A stretch of 18,603 nucleotides of DNA, taken from positions 1-18,603 of the forward strand of contig CAYSXI010000101.1 of the NCBI GenBank assembly GCA_964434955.1, given 5' to 3'. Shown here piece by piece: positions 6,117 to 13,838 of this stretch. The notes below the pieces were generated by a model that was given only the letters and a program-made list of their open reading frames with translations, searched no databases and was not told the origin of the DNA. The stretch is from JANQLU01 sp964434955 (lineage in GTDB: Bacteria; Planctomycetota; Planctomycetia; Pirellulales; Pirellulaceae). A program made the translations under genes and the position numbers. The stretch's first letter is position 1. Each line of letters starts with the position of its first letter.

Positions 6117-6389
6117 ATGCTGTCCCGCAACTTCCTGCGTCGCCCTTCTGTCGAGTGCCGCGGGGCGTTCAAATCCGCCGTCGATGAAGCCGTCGATGAA
6201 GTTTGAGTTAAAAACGCCTTTGCAGCTTCGCTGACTTCTTGAGTTGATGCCGCGAGTCGCTGAAAAATGTCGGCAAGCGGGAGCGCGTTGAATTTCCCGG
6301 ACATTTCGTCATCGAATTCATTTCTGAATCGATCGATTCCACATTGAAACACCCGCCCGGGTTCCGCATTCACCCAAAGCGTCAAATTC
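6117..6389. other. Spacer before the membrane-protein operon, with an uncertain minus-strand reading frame
   Basis: No plus-strand gene is seen in this 273-base stretch, and no convincing promoter for the gene at 6390. A 12-bp tandem duplication CCGTCGATGAAG lies at 6178-6201. On the minus strand a frame starting at the ATG at 6391 (MNLTLWVNAEPGRVFQCGID...) stays open for 129 codons to a TAG at 6002-6004. Its composition and codon use look coding-like. However, it has no good ribosome site, its C-terminal part is read through the terminator and the 18-bp repeat, and I recognise no family. I therefore do not call it a gene. It would overlap the plus-strand stop (TAA, 6003-6005) and the start at 6390. 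Confidence 0.3.
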
Positions 6390-7118
6390 ATGAATCGCAG
6401 TTTACATCCCTCGCCCACGAACAAACGAAGGCCAGTCCCGAAACAGCGGGGGCAAAGCGCCGCACCCAAACTGACCAAGGCCGATTCCACTCCGCCCTCG
6501 TTTGCCGGGCCGTTGCCTTACGGGCAGCAATTGGTCGACGCACCGGGCAACGACCCCAAGGCGCTGCTGTCACAAAAGGTGCAAACGCCGGGAATGATGT
6601 CGACTTACTTTTCCCTCTTGTACTGCGTGATCCTGTTTGGGGCGCTCGGTTACCTTGTGTTTTCTTTTGTTGGCGATTTGGCCGCGACCAGTGGCAGCAA
6701 ACCGCCGCCGAAAACCAAGCAAGTGTTACTGCCACAGGAAGAAGCTGAGCTTGTGCCGGAAGAAAAGAAGTTTTCTTTGCAGCAGAAGAAAAAGGCGATG
6801 CTGATGGCCAGCTTTGCCTTTGCCATGATTGGGCTTTGCGTTGCCTTGACGATTCAGGCCTCCGCCATCTACGGAGGTTATCAACTTCGAGGACTCAATT
6901 CCCGTTGGTGGGCAACCCGAAGCTTGTGGGCTGCCGGAATCCCCGTGGCTTCCTTGGCGATTGGTTTGTTGTGGCTGATGGGAAGTGAGCTCATGGGTTC
7001 CATGTTATTTGTGTTGGCCGCCGTGTTCTTGCTGGGTGACATTCTTCGTGCATCAATTAGCGGCTACTGTTTGCTGACGATCAAAGGCGCGAATCGCCTG
7101 TTTGAATCGGCCGCCTGA
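6390..7118 (+). CDS. Four-helix membrane protein with LPYGQQLVD motif (paralogue 1)
   Basis: I do not recognise a named family. The 242-aa product has a disordered, Pro/Lys-rich N-terminus (1-40) and the motif LPYGQQLVD (42-50). A likely helix at about 72-97 is followed by a charged loop with EEAELVPEEKKFSLQQKKK. Three more likely helices lie at about 136-162, 178-198 and 201-222. The same motif and layout recur in the next gene, so the two are paralogues. ATG at 6390 is the only conventional start that keeps the motif, but its ribosome site is poor. The gene probably leads the cluster that ends at 13060, with 175 nt to the next gene. A role linked to the downstream exporter is suggested only by position. 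Confidence 0.8.
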   Translation: MNRSLHPSPTNKRRPVPKQRGQSAAPKLTKADSTPPSFAGPLPYGQQLVDAPGNDPKALLSQKVQTPGMMSTYFSLLYCVILFGALGYLVFSFVGDLAATSGSKPPPKTKQVLLPQEEAELVPEEKKFSLQQKKKAMLMASFAFAMIGLCVALTIQASAIYGGYQLRGLNSRWWATRSLWAAGIPVASLAIGLLWLMGSELMGSMLFVLAAVFLLGDILRASISGYCLLTIKGANRLFESAA

Positions 7119-7170
7119 TTTCCGGCTGTGTTAATTCGAACAATATGGTTAAGAACATTTCTTCGGACCG

Positions 7171-7199
7171 TTCGAAGTGCATTGTTTTTTGGCTATATT
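7171..7199 (+). promoter_or_regulatory. Weak candidate promoter before the second LPYGQQLVD gene
   Basis: TATATT at 7194-7199 is a fair -10 element, with TTCGAA (7171-7176) 17 bases upstream as a poor -35. It lies in the 175-base space between the two paralogous membrane genes. If real it would let the ABC genes be expressed apart from the gene at 6390. Confidence 0.25.
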
Positions 7200-7293
7200 G
7201 GAAGGACGAACCCGAATCGCAGAATCTTGGTCCTGCGATATCTCCGCCGAGAAGGGTTGGTCCGCCACGCACTTGAGTTGAAGTCAGAAATTA

Positions 7294-8133
7294 ATGAACC
7301 CAAATCAGCCACCTCAGGGGCCTCCCGGCCAACCACCTCGCCCAGTCCAGCCGGGGCAAATGCAGCCTGGCCAAATGCAGCCTGGCCAAATGCAGCCTGG
7401 CCAAATGCAGCCTGGCCAAATGCATCCAGGTCAACCGCATCCAGGTCAACCTGGAGCTCCTCAAGTCGAGCCAGAACATGCCCCGGTTGAATCCCTGCCT
7501 TACGGTCAGCAGTTGGTGGATCGAGGTCCGACGGGCCCCACCAAAGAACGAACCAAGTCGCGACTCAAATTGCCCGGCTTGGTGTCGGTCATTTACTCAT
7601 CGATTTACGCATTGATTTTGACGGCGGGAATCGCGTCTTCGATCTTTAGCTTCCTGGCCATCGGCAATGCTTTGGAAGCCACGCGGACAAGCGGGCCTTC
7701 CGGAGGGAAAACGGAATCGGGTGCGCGGGCAAAAATGTTGGCTCAGGAGCGCAAAAAAGAAGAAGAGCGACGCGAAGCCGAATATCAATCGGCCCGTCAG
7801 GCCCTGTTTGCCAATTTCGGAATGGGGTTGGTCGTGATTTGTTTCGCGCTGACCGGGCAAGTGGCCGGCATTGTTTCCGGCGTGAACATGCTGACTTTGA
7901 AGTCGTACCGCTGGGCGTTTCGCGCGAATATATTTTCGGCGATCCCTTTCATATCCACATTCACGCTGGTGTTATTCATCTTGGTGGCGGAGCGGGACAT
8001 CCTGGGCGGACTGATCTTTTTGATTTTCATGATCGTCTACATCGTTGCCGATGCCGGACGATTTTTCCTCAGCTTATTCTCGATGATCTCGTTGCTTTCC
8101 GGCTATTCGCGAAAGTTCTTTGATATCAAATAA
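7294..8133 (+). CDS. Four-helix membrane protein with LPYGQQLVD motif and PGQMQ repeats (paralogue 2)
   Basis: No named family is recognised. The 279-aa product begins with a Pro/Gln-rich region. Residues 20-54 hold seven five-residue repeats (mainly PGQMQ, then PGQMH, PGQPH, PGQPG), followed by LPYGQQLVD at 68-76. Likely helices lie at about 96-124, 170-198, 212-231 and 237-269. Between helices 1 and 2 is a highly charged segment (AQERKKEEERREAEYQ), as in paralogue 1. The low-complexity N-terminus is probably cytoplasmic and flexible. The gene ends 31 nt before the ABC ATPase at 8165, so the two are likely cotranscribed. Confidence 0.85.
   Translation: MNPNQPPQGPPGQPPRPVQPGQMQPGQMQPGQMQPGQMQPGQMHPGQPHPGQPGAPQVEPEHAPVESLPYGQQLVDRGPTGPTKERTKSRLKLPGLVSVIYSSIYALILTAGIASSIFSFLAIGNALEATRTSGPSGGKTESGARAKMLAQERKKEEERREAEYQSARQALFANFGMGLVVICFALTGQVAGIVSGVNMLTLKSYRWAFRANIFSAIPFISTFTLVLFILVAERDILGGLIFLIFMIVYIVADAGRFFLSLFSMISLLSGYSRKFFDIK
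7351..7455 (+). repeat. Coding 15-bp tandem repeat (PGQMQ units)
   Basis: There are seven in-frame 15-bp units. The first (7351-7365) is CCGGGGCAAATGCAG. The next three (7366-7410) are identical copies of CCTGGCCAAATGCAG, followed by variants ending TGCAT, CCGCAT and CTGGA. The near-identity of the central copies suggests recent slippage. Copy number changes would keep the frame and only lengthen or shorten the N-terminal linker. Confidence 0.95.
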
Positions 8134-8164
8134 GGACACTTGCGTCGGATCGCAGGAGCTTCCC

Positions 8165-9126
<962 letters not shown>

Positions 9127-9127
<1 letters not shown>

Positions 9128-10212
9128 TGTCCGAAAAATACAAACTCAATGAAACGACGCAGGGGCCCTTGGATGGCCTTTGGCAATTGATCATCGTTCG
9201 GTTCAAGGAATTCGTCCGTCAGCCAGAGGCGATATTCTGGGTTTATTTCTTTCCGCTTTTGATGGTCGTGGTTCTTGGGATCGCGTTTCGGAATCAGCCG
9301 GTCGAAAAAATCTCGGTCGATGTGATCGCCGAAGAAACGTCGTTGATGGAAAGGCTAGAGGAAGTCAGCGCCGAGGACGAGCGAATCAAGCTCAAGGCTT
9401 TTTCCGAAGAGGAATGTCGTCGACGCCTCAAGACCGGCAAGTCAGATTTGTATTTGCGGAAGGGTTCGGGCGAAATCGAGATCGAATATGTGTTTGATCC
9501 TGCTCGCCCGGGTTCCGTCGTCGCCAAAGAAACCGTTGATGATCTTTTGCAGGATCATGCCGGTCGCAAGCCGGCGTTGCCAAGTGAGGAGGTCATCTTT
9601 GAAGAGGAAGGTGGTCGCTACATTGACTGGCTGATTCCCGGGCTGCTGGGAATGGGTTTGATGGGCGGCGGCCTTTGGGGGGTCGGGTTTGCGATTGTGG
9701 ATATGCGAATCCGCAAGCTATTGAAACGTTTCCTGGCGACGCCCATGAAGCGAACGCACTACCTTGCTGCGGTCATGGTCAGTCGACTTCTGTTCATGAT
9801 TCCGGAAATGATTTTGCTTCTTGTGTTTGCCCGGTTTGCTTTTGGGGTGAAAATATCTGGTAGTCTTCTGGATGTCATCTTTCTGATTTTGCTCGGTTCA
9901 TTCCAATTTTCCGGAATCGGACTTTTGATTGCGGCTCGTTGCAAAACAATGGAGTCAGTTTCGGGTTTAATGAACCTGACGATGCTGCCCATGTGGACGC
10001 TTTCCGGAATCTTCTTTTCTTACGAGCGGTTCCCGGAATGGCTTCATCCGGCGATTCGGGCCTTGCCGCTCACGCCTTTGATCGACGCTTTGCGTGGCGT
10101 GATGGTGGAAGGCACGAGTCTGGTTCAGCTTTGGCCCGAGATGGGCATCATGACCTTGTGGCTCCTGGGGTCCTTTTTTCTGGCGCTGTGGATTTTTCGT
10201 TGGGGTGATTAA
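9127..10212 (+). CDS. ABC-2 type exporter, permease
   Basis: This 361-aa membrane subunit is the partner of the ATPase that ends at its start codon (TGATG, the A shared). It has the ABC-2 layout: one helix near residues 33-52 (FWVYFFPLLMVVVLGIAFR), a soluble extracytoplasmic segment to about 160, then five helices. These include GLLGMGLMGGGLWGVGFAIV and the family-like stretch MLPMWTLSGIFFSYERFPEW, followed by LPLTPLIDALRGV. This is the pattern of multidrug or polysaccharide exporters of the DrrB/YhhJ kind. The next ATPase gene begins 28 nt later. The cargo is unknown. Confidence 0.92.
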
Positions 10213-10240
10213 CAAGTTGGCGTTGGCTGACTGAATCGAC

Positions 10241-10936
10241 ATGATCGAAATCACGAACCTACGGTTTGACTATCCCAAATCCGATTTTCAATTGAAGATC
10301 GACGAGTTGATCATTGAATCGGGACAGAAAGTAGCGGTCGTGGGTCCCAGTGGTTCGGGCAAGACAACTCTTTTGAATTTGATCTCCGGAATCGCGATAC
10401 CGCGGGACGGCCAGATCGTGGTTTCCAGCGAGACGATTTCAACGAAATCCGACAGCCAGCGGCGGGACTTTCGGATCTCAAAAATTGGTATGGTGTTTCA
10501 GCAATTTGAGTTGATTCATTATTTGCCCGTCCTCGAAAACATTCTTCTTCCCTTTTATGTCAATGATTCGCTCAAACTGACACGGGACGAAACGCGCCGT
10601 GCTCGCGAAGCGGCCGGGGCGATGGGGCTGGGAGATAAACTAGGGCGGAGCGCGAGAAAGCTTTCCCAGGGTGAGCAACAGCGTGTGGCCATCTGTCGGG
10701 CTTTGGTCAATCGCCCCAAGTTAATTCTTGCCGATGAGCCCACGGGGAACCTGGATCCGAAAAACAAGAATTTGATTCTCGATCTGTTGTTTGAATATGC
10801 AAGCAATGAAAACGCGACGGTGGTCGTGGTCACGCACGATGTTTCAATCCTGGAAGGCTTTGATCGTGTGATTGATTTTGAGAATTTTCGCAGCGAGGCC
10901 AATGCGGAAGCGGGCCCCGTGGAGGTCAGCAAGTGA
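10241..10936 (+). CDS. MacB/LolD-type ABC ATPase
   Basis: The 231-aa ATPase of the MacB/LolD/FtsE class powers FtsX-like permeases. Walker A is GPSGSGKT (35-42), the Q-loop lies in IGMVFQQFELIHYL, the signature is LSQGE, Walker B is LILADEPTGNLD and the H-loop is VVVTHD. The Q-E-Q after the signature and the TGNLD after Walker B are typical of this class. The stop (TGA) overlaps the GTG start of the next gene by three bases (GTGA), so ATPase and permease form one unit. No clear ribosome site precedes the ATG, but the upstream permease ends 28 nt earlier, so read-through from that transcript is likely. Confidence 0.93.
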   Translation: MIEITNLRFDYPKSDFQLKIDELIIESGQKVAVVGPSGSGKTTLLNLISGIAIPRDGQIVVSSETISTKSDSQRRDFRISKIGMVFQQFELIHYLPVLENILLPFYVNDSLKLTRDETRRAREAAGAMGLGDKLGRSARKLSQGEQQRVAICRALVNRPKLILADEPTGNLDPKNKNLILDLLFEYASNENATVVVVTHDVSILEGFDRVIDFENFRSEANAEAGPVEVSK

Positions 10937-12117
10937 ATACGCTTCGTTTGGCCTGGCGCTACGTGATTTACCATCGCGTCAAATCCATCGCAATGATCGC
11001 TTCGATAGCGCTGACCGTTTCGCTGCCGATTGCGATCCATCTTTTGTTGACCCAGTTCAATGAACAGATCGGCGCGCGATCAAAATCGACACCGGTCGTC
11101 GTGGGTGCGAAGGGCAGTCGTCTCGATTTGACATTGTCCGCGCTTTATCTCGAAAACAAATGCGATGCTCAAATCGCCTATGGCGAAGTCAAAGAGATCC
11201 GCAAAACTGGTTACGGAAAAGCGATCCCCATTTCTTTGGGCTTCACCGCGCAGGATTTTTCAATCGTTGGAACGCGACTCGACTACTTTGAACTGCGCGA
11301 CTTGGATTTCGCTTCCGGTTCCGCTTTCCGACGGCTCGGCGACTGCGTGATTGGAGCCGAGGTAGCCCGCATTCTGGAAGTCGGTGTGGGTGACGAAATT
11401 AAATCGGATCGAACGAACAGTTTGGATATCGCCAGCACGCCCCCGCTCTACATGCGGGTAACTGGAGTCTTGAAGCGAACAAAAACCGCTGACGACAAAG
11501 CGGTTTTTGTTGACCTGAAAACGAGTTGGCTGCTGGCCGGCCTTGGGCATGGCCATGAAGACTTGGCAGATGAATCCGGTATCAAGATTTTGGGGCGGGA
11601 TGGCAAGACGACCATCGCCAGCGCCGCCGTCGTAAGCGAAATGCGAATCACGGAGAAGAACCTTGATTCGTTTCATTTTCATGGCGACGACACGGATTTT
11701 CCGATCACGGCGGTGATTGTCGTCCCGACCGGCGATGCTCAGCGAAGCAAGAATCTACTGGAAAGCCGATACCTTCAACCGGACTTTCAGACTCAGCTGG
11801 TCGAGCCGCAAACGGTTGTCGAAGAACTGATGGGGCTGGTTTTCCGCGCCAAGCAGTTTTTTGATGCGAACGCGATCATTATTTCCATGGGGACTTTCCT
11901 TCTGCTCGTGATGGTGATCGTGCTCTCATTGAAACTTCGCGAACGGGAGATGGAGACGATGTTCAAGATCGGTTGCAGTCGCACGACGATCATCAAGCTG
12001 CAGTGCGCTGAGCTGTTGATCATCGGATTTGCGAGCGCCATCTTGATCGGCATCATCGTGGCCGCCGTTTCGATGACAGCGGGAGAGATCGTACAATCGC
12101 TATTGATCCGTGGATAA
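10933..12117 (+). CDS. FtsX/MacB-like ABC permease lacking the final helix
   Basis: This is the 394-aa membrane partner of the ATPase it overlaps. The start is GTG (10933-10935), read as MNTLRLAWRYVIYHRVKSIA. Helix 1 is at about 19-40, followed by a large extracytoplasmic domain (about 45-310). Helix 2 is at about 314-333, then the cytoplasmic loop LREREMETMFKIGCSR, which is the FtsX-family coupling segment, then helix 3 at about 361-381. The chain ends 13 residues later (TAGEIVQSLLIRG). The usual FtsX fold has a fourth helix, not seen here or in the 19-nt gap that follows. A metal-binding-type lipoprotein follows directly, so the system is probably an envelope complex rather than FtsEX itself. 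Confidence 0.88.
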   Translation: MNTLRLAWRYVIYHRVKSIAMIASIALTVSLPIAIHLLLTQFNEQIGARSKSTPVVVGAKGSRLDLTLSALYLENKCDAQIAYGEVKEIRKTGYGKAIPISLGFTAQDFSIVGTRLDYFELRDLDFASGSAFRRLGDCVIGAEVARILEVGVGDEIKSDRTNSLDIASTPPLYMRVTGVLKRTKTADDKAVFVDLKTSWLLAGLGHGHEDLADESGIKILGRDGKTTIASAAVVSEMRITEKNLDSFHFHGDDTDFPITAVIVVPTGDAQRSKNLLESRYLQPDFQTQLVEPQTVVEELMGLVFRAKQFFDANAIIISMGTFLLLVMVIVLSLKLREREMETMFKIGCSRTTIIKLQCAELLIIGFASAILIGIIVAAVSMTAGEIVQSLLIRG

Positions 12118-12136
12118 TTCGATCGTTGGATTTTTT

Positions 12137-13060
12137 ATGCATTCCCCCATCTTGAAGTCGACCATTTGTTTTTTCGGTTTTGTTTTGCTGGTTGCAATCG
12201 GTTGCAACCCGCCAAAAAATAAGCAGGCGGCTGACGCCGAGGACAACGATCCGGTTCTTTTCGTTTCCAATTACCCGTTGCAGTTCTTCGCCGAGGAACT
12301 GACCGGCGGGGCAATCGAGGTGATTGGTCCTGACGACCGTGTGAAACACCCATCGACTTGGGTGCCGGACGACGAAATCATTACCCGGATGCAAAAAGCG
12401 GATGTCCTTTTCTCGGTGGGTGCCGACTACGAAAACTGGACGCGGATCGTTACCTATGACGATGAAAAGCTGCTTGAGGTCGGGCGCGGCTTATACAAGA
12501 GTTTCATCGAAGTCGAAGGGGAGGTTCACAAGCACGGCCCCGATGGAGAAGAACACACGCATTCTGGATTGGCCAATGCGTTCTGGCTGGATCCAGCTTT
12601 GGCGAAGCAAATGGTTGACGTGATGGCGGAAAAGCTTCAGGAAGTGTATCCCGAACGGAAAGATGAGATTGCGGCGAATCGAGACAAGCTGAATTCGAAA
12701 TTCGAAAAACTGGAAACGCTTATCGAGGAAACCAGTCCTCGATACTCAACCGTTTTTTCTTCGGATACACGCTATCAATATCTGACGAAGCGAATCGGGA
12801 TCCAGGATGTTTATTACTTTTGGACCGGGCATGGTAAAGAAGAGTTGCCCGAGAATGCCTGGAAGATTCTCGACGAAAACCTGAAGGTTTATCCGGCTTC
12901 CTTGATGTTGTTTCCCGTTGAACCGAAACAAAAAACGGTCGACCAACTTGGCGAAAGACGGATTCGTGTTTTGCAGATGGACACGATTGAAACACCAAAT
13001 GATCAAGGCGACTATTTCGAACGCATGGAAAAAGTGATTCGAGCACTTTCAATTGAGTAG
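12137..13060 (+). CDS. ZnuA/TroA-like substrate-binding lipoprotein with altered metal site
   Basis: The 307-aa lipoprotein has signal sequence MHSPILKSTICFFGFVLLVA and lipobox VAIGC, with C23 as lipid anchor. Sequence features of the ZnuA/TroA family are visible: HPSTWVPDDEIITRMQKADV (71-90), FWLDP (149-153), YLTKRIGI, EPKQ (262-265) and LQMDT (279-283). The three usual histidine ligands seem absent: the slots for PHxY, DPHxWL and the SHDAF-type motif hold S73, A148 and S209. Instead, His131, 133, 140 and 142 cluster in a loop. I preferred ATG at 12137 over the upstream GTG (12110) because it gives a clean signal peptide. It follows the FtsX-like permease by 19 nt; no ZnuB/ZnuC-type importer is present. 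Confidence 0.8.
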   Translation: MHSPILKSTICFFGFVLLVAIGCNPPKNKQAADAEDNDPVLFVSNYPLQFFAEELTGGAIEVIGPDDRVKHPSTWVPDDEIITRMQKADVLFSVGADYENWTRIVTYDDEKLLEVGRGLYKSFIEVEGEVHKHGPDGEEHTHSGLANAFWLDPALAKQMVDVMAEKLQEVYPERKDEIAANRDKLNSKFEKLETLIEETSPRYSTVFSSDTRYQYLTKRIGIQDVYYFWTGHGKEELPENAWKILDENLKVYPASLMLFPVEPKQKTVDQLGERRIRVLQMDTIETPNDQGDYFERMEKVIRALSIE

Positions 13061-13087
13061 CAAGTGCAGGGGTGGGTTTCGATTGGA

Positions 13088-13118
13088 GGAATCATTCGCT
13101 TCGGGGAATCATTCGCTT
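13088..13118 (+). repeat. Direct repeat GGAATCATTCGCTT
   Basis: GGAATCATTCGCTT occurs at 13088-13101 and again at 13105-13118, in the spacer after the lipoprotein gene. The following CTTGCGCTT recurs at about 13221-13229, so the spacer looks like one composite repeat element. Confidence 0.7.
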
Positions 13119-13140
13119 GCGCTTCGTCCGTGTATTTGAG

Positions 13141-13200
13141 GTGCTTGTAATTGTTGTGCTTGTGGGTGTCGTGCTTGTAGGTGTCGTGCTTGTAGGTGTC
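13141..13200 (+). repeat. 15-bp tandem repeat GTGCTTGTAGGTGTC, four units
   Basis: The units lie at 13141-13155 (a diverged copy), 13156-13170, 13171-13185 and 13186-13200. The last two are identical, and the second differs by one base. They lie in the noncoding 197-base gap between convergent genes, directly before an inverted repeat. Confidence 0.9.
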
Positions 13201-13221
13201 GCGAGTGTTTGAAATACTCGC
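13201..13221. other. Hairpin in the convergent gap after the lipoprotein gene
   Basis: GCGAGT (13201-13206) pairs with ACTCGC (13216-13221). Inner G-T and T-A pairs give a stem of about nine pairs with a three-base loop. It is between the ends of the lipoprotein gene (13060) and the acetyltransferase (13258) and might stop transcription. No T-run follows on the plus strand, so a classical terminator is not supported. Confidence 0.5.
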
Positions 13222-13257
13222 TTGCGCTTTGAGCTCGTCGGCGGGGTAATTGGCCTT

Positions 13258-13749
13258 TCATGATGGGTGGGCCATCAGAGTGATTTGATAAGTTCCGTCA
13301 CCCGGATACTCGCGTTCCTGTTCCGCCAGGATTTTGAAGCCTCGTTTTTGGTAATAGCCGGGAAGAAACCCCGAAACGCAATCCAGGTAAAGGGAACGAT
13401 CGCCAACTTGCTTTAAGGCTTCTGAGATTCCGGTTTCTCCAACTTGCTTGCCGCGGAAGTTGGGGTGAGTCGCGAGAGCCCGAAGCCAAATCTGCTTTCC
13501 CAATTCCTGAAAGTCGGGCCAGTCAACAAATGCCTCCTCGGGAAGGGAATAGATTCCGACCAGTTGCCCTTCGGAAAAAATCCCATGATTAACGCCGGCT
13601 TCTTGCCAGGCTTCATAAGTCGCAAACGGGGTTTTGGCGATGCGTTGTCGTTTGCCCTTCTGTTCAAGCCACTTTGCCGTTTCCATCAACAAAGCAAAGC
13701 CCTGTTCTTTCTCTGCCTGCTGTATTTGTCGACATTCCAATGGGCCCAT
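13258..13749 (-). CDS. GNAT-family N-acetyltransferase
   Basis: The 163-aa product is probably a cytoplasmic acetyl-CoA-dependent N-acetyltransferase of unknown substrate. The acetyl-CoA-binding part is LRALATHPNFRGKQVGETGI (89-108), which carries an RGxxxG-like turn at R99-G104. It is followed by YLDCVSGFLPGYYQKRGF, with the usual late Tyr and GF motif. The N-terminal helix region (ALLMETAKWLEQKG) is normal for the family. I chose the ATG at 13747-13749, since the 24 residues encoded further upstream (to 13821) do not resemble the fold and would leave only 17 nt to the divergent permease. It converges with the lipoprotein gene. Confidence 0.85.
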   Translation of the reverse strand: MGPLECRQIQQAEKEQGFALLMETAKWLEQKGKRQRIAKTPFATYEAWQEAGVNHGIFSEGQLVGIYSLPEEAFVDWPDFQELGKQIWLRALATHPNFRGKQVGETGISEALKQVGDRSLYLDCVSGFLPGYYQKRGFKILAEQEREYPGDGTYQITLMAHPS

Positions 13750-13838
13750 CAATATTCTCACTCTGTTTGACCGAAATCGACAACAGCCTTCAGTTCGCTT
13801 GGTAAACTGATCGACCAGCATGGGCTCGTCAGCATAGC

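Noticed and set aside
6390..6490. CPRCFGTGL zinc-ribbon-like motif on the minus strand
   Set aside because: The two cysteines look like a zinc knuckle, but the motif lies antisense to the N-terminus of the membrane protein, and a matching second pair of cysteines is not present. It is probably coincidence.
7294..7479. Minus-strand LHLARLHLAR repeat protein opposite the PGQMQ repeat
   Set aside because: It is produced only by reading the 15-bp repeat on the other strand. No separate start or ribosome site exists.
13139..13221. CRISPR-like array after the lipoprotein gene
   Set aside because: The units are 15 bp and contiguous, with no unique spacers between them and no cas genes nearby, so this is a tandem repeat.
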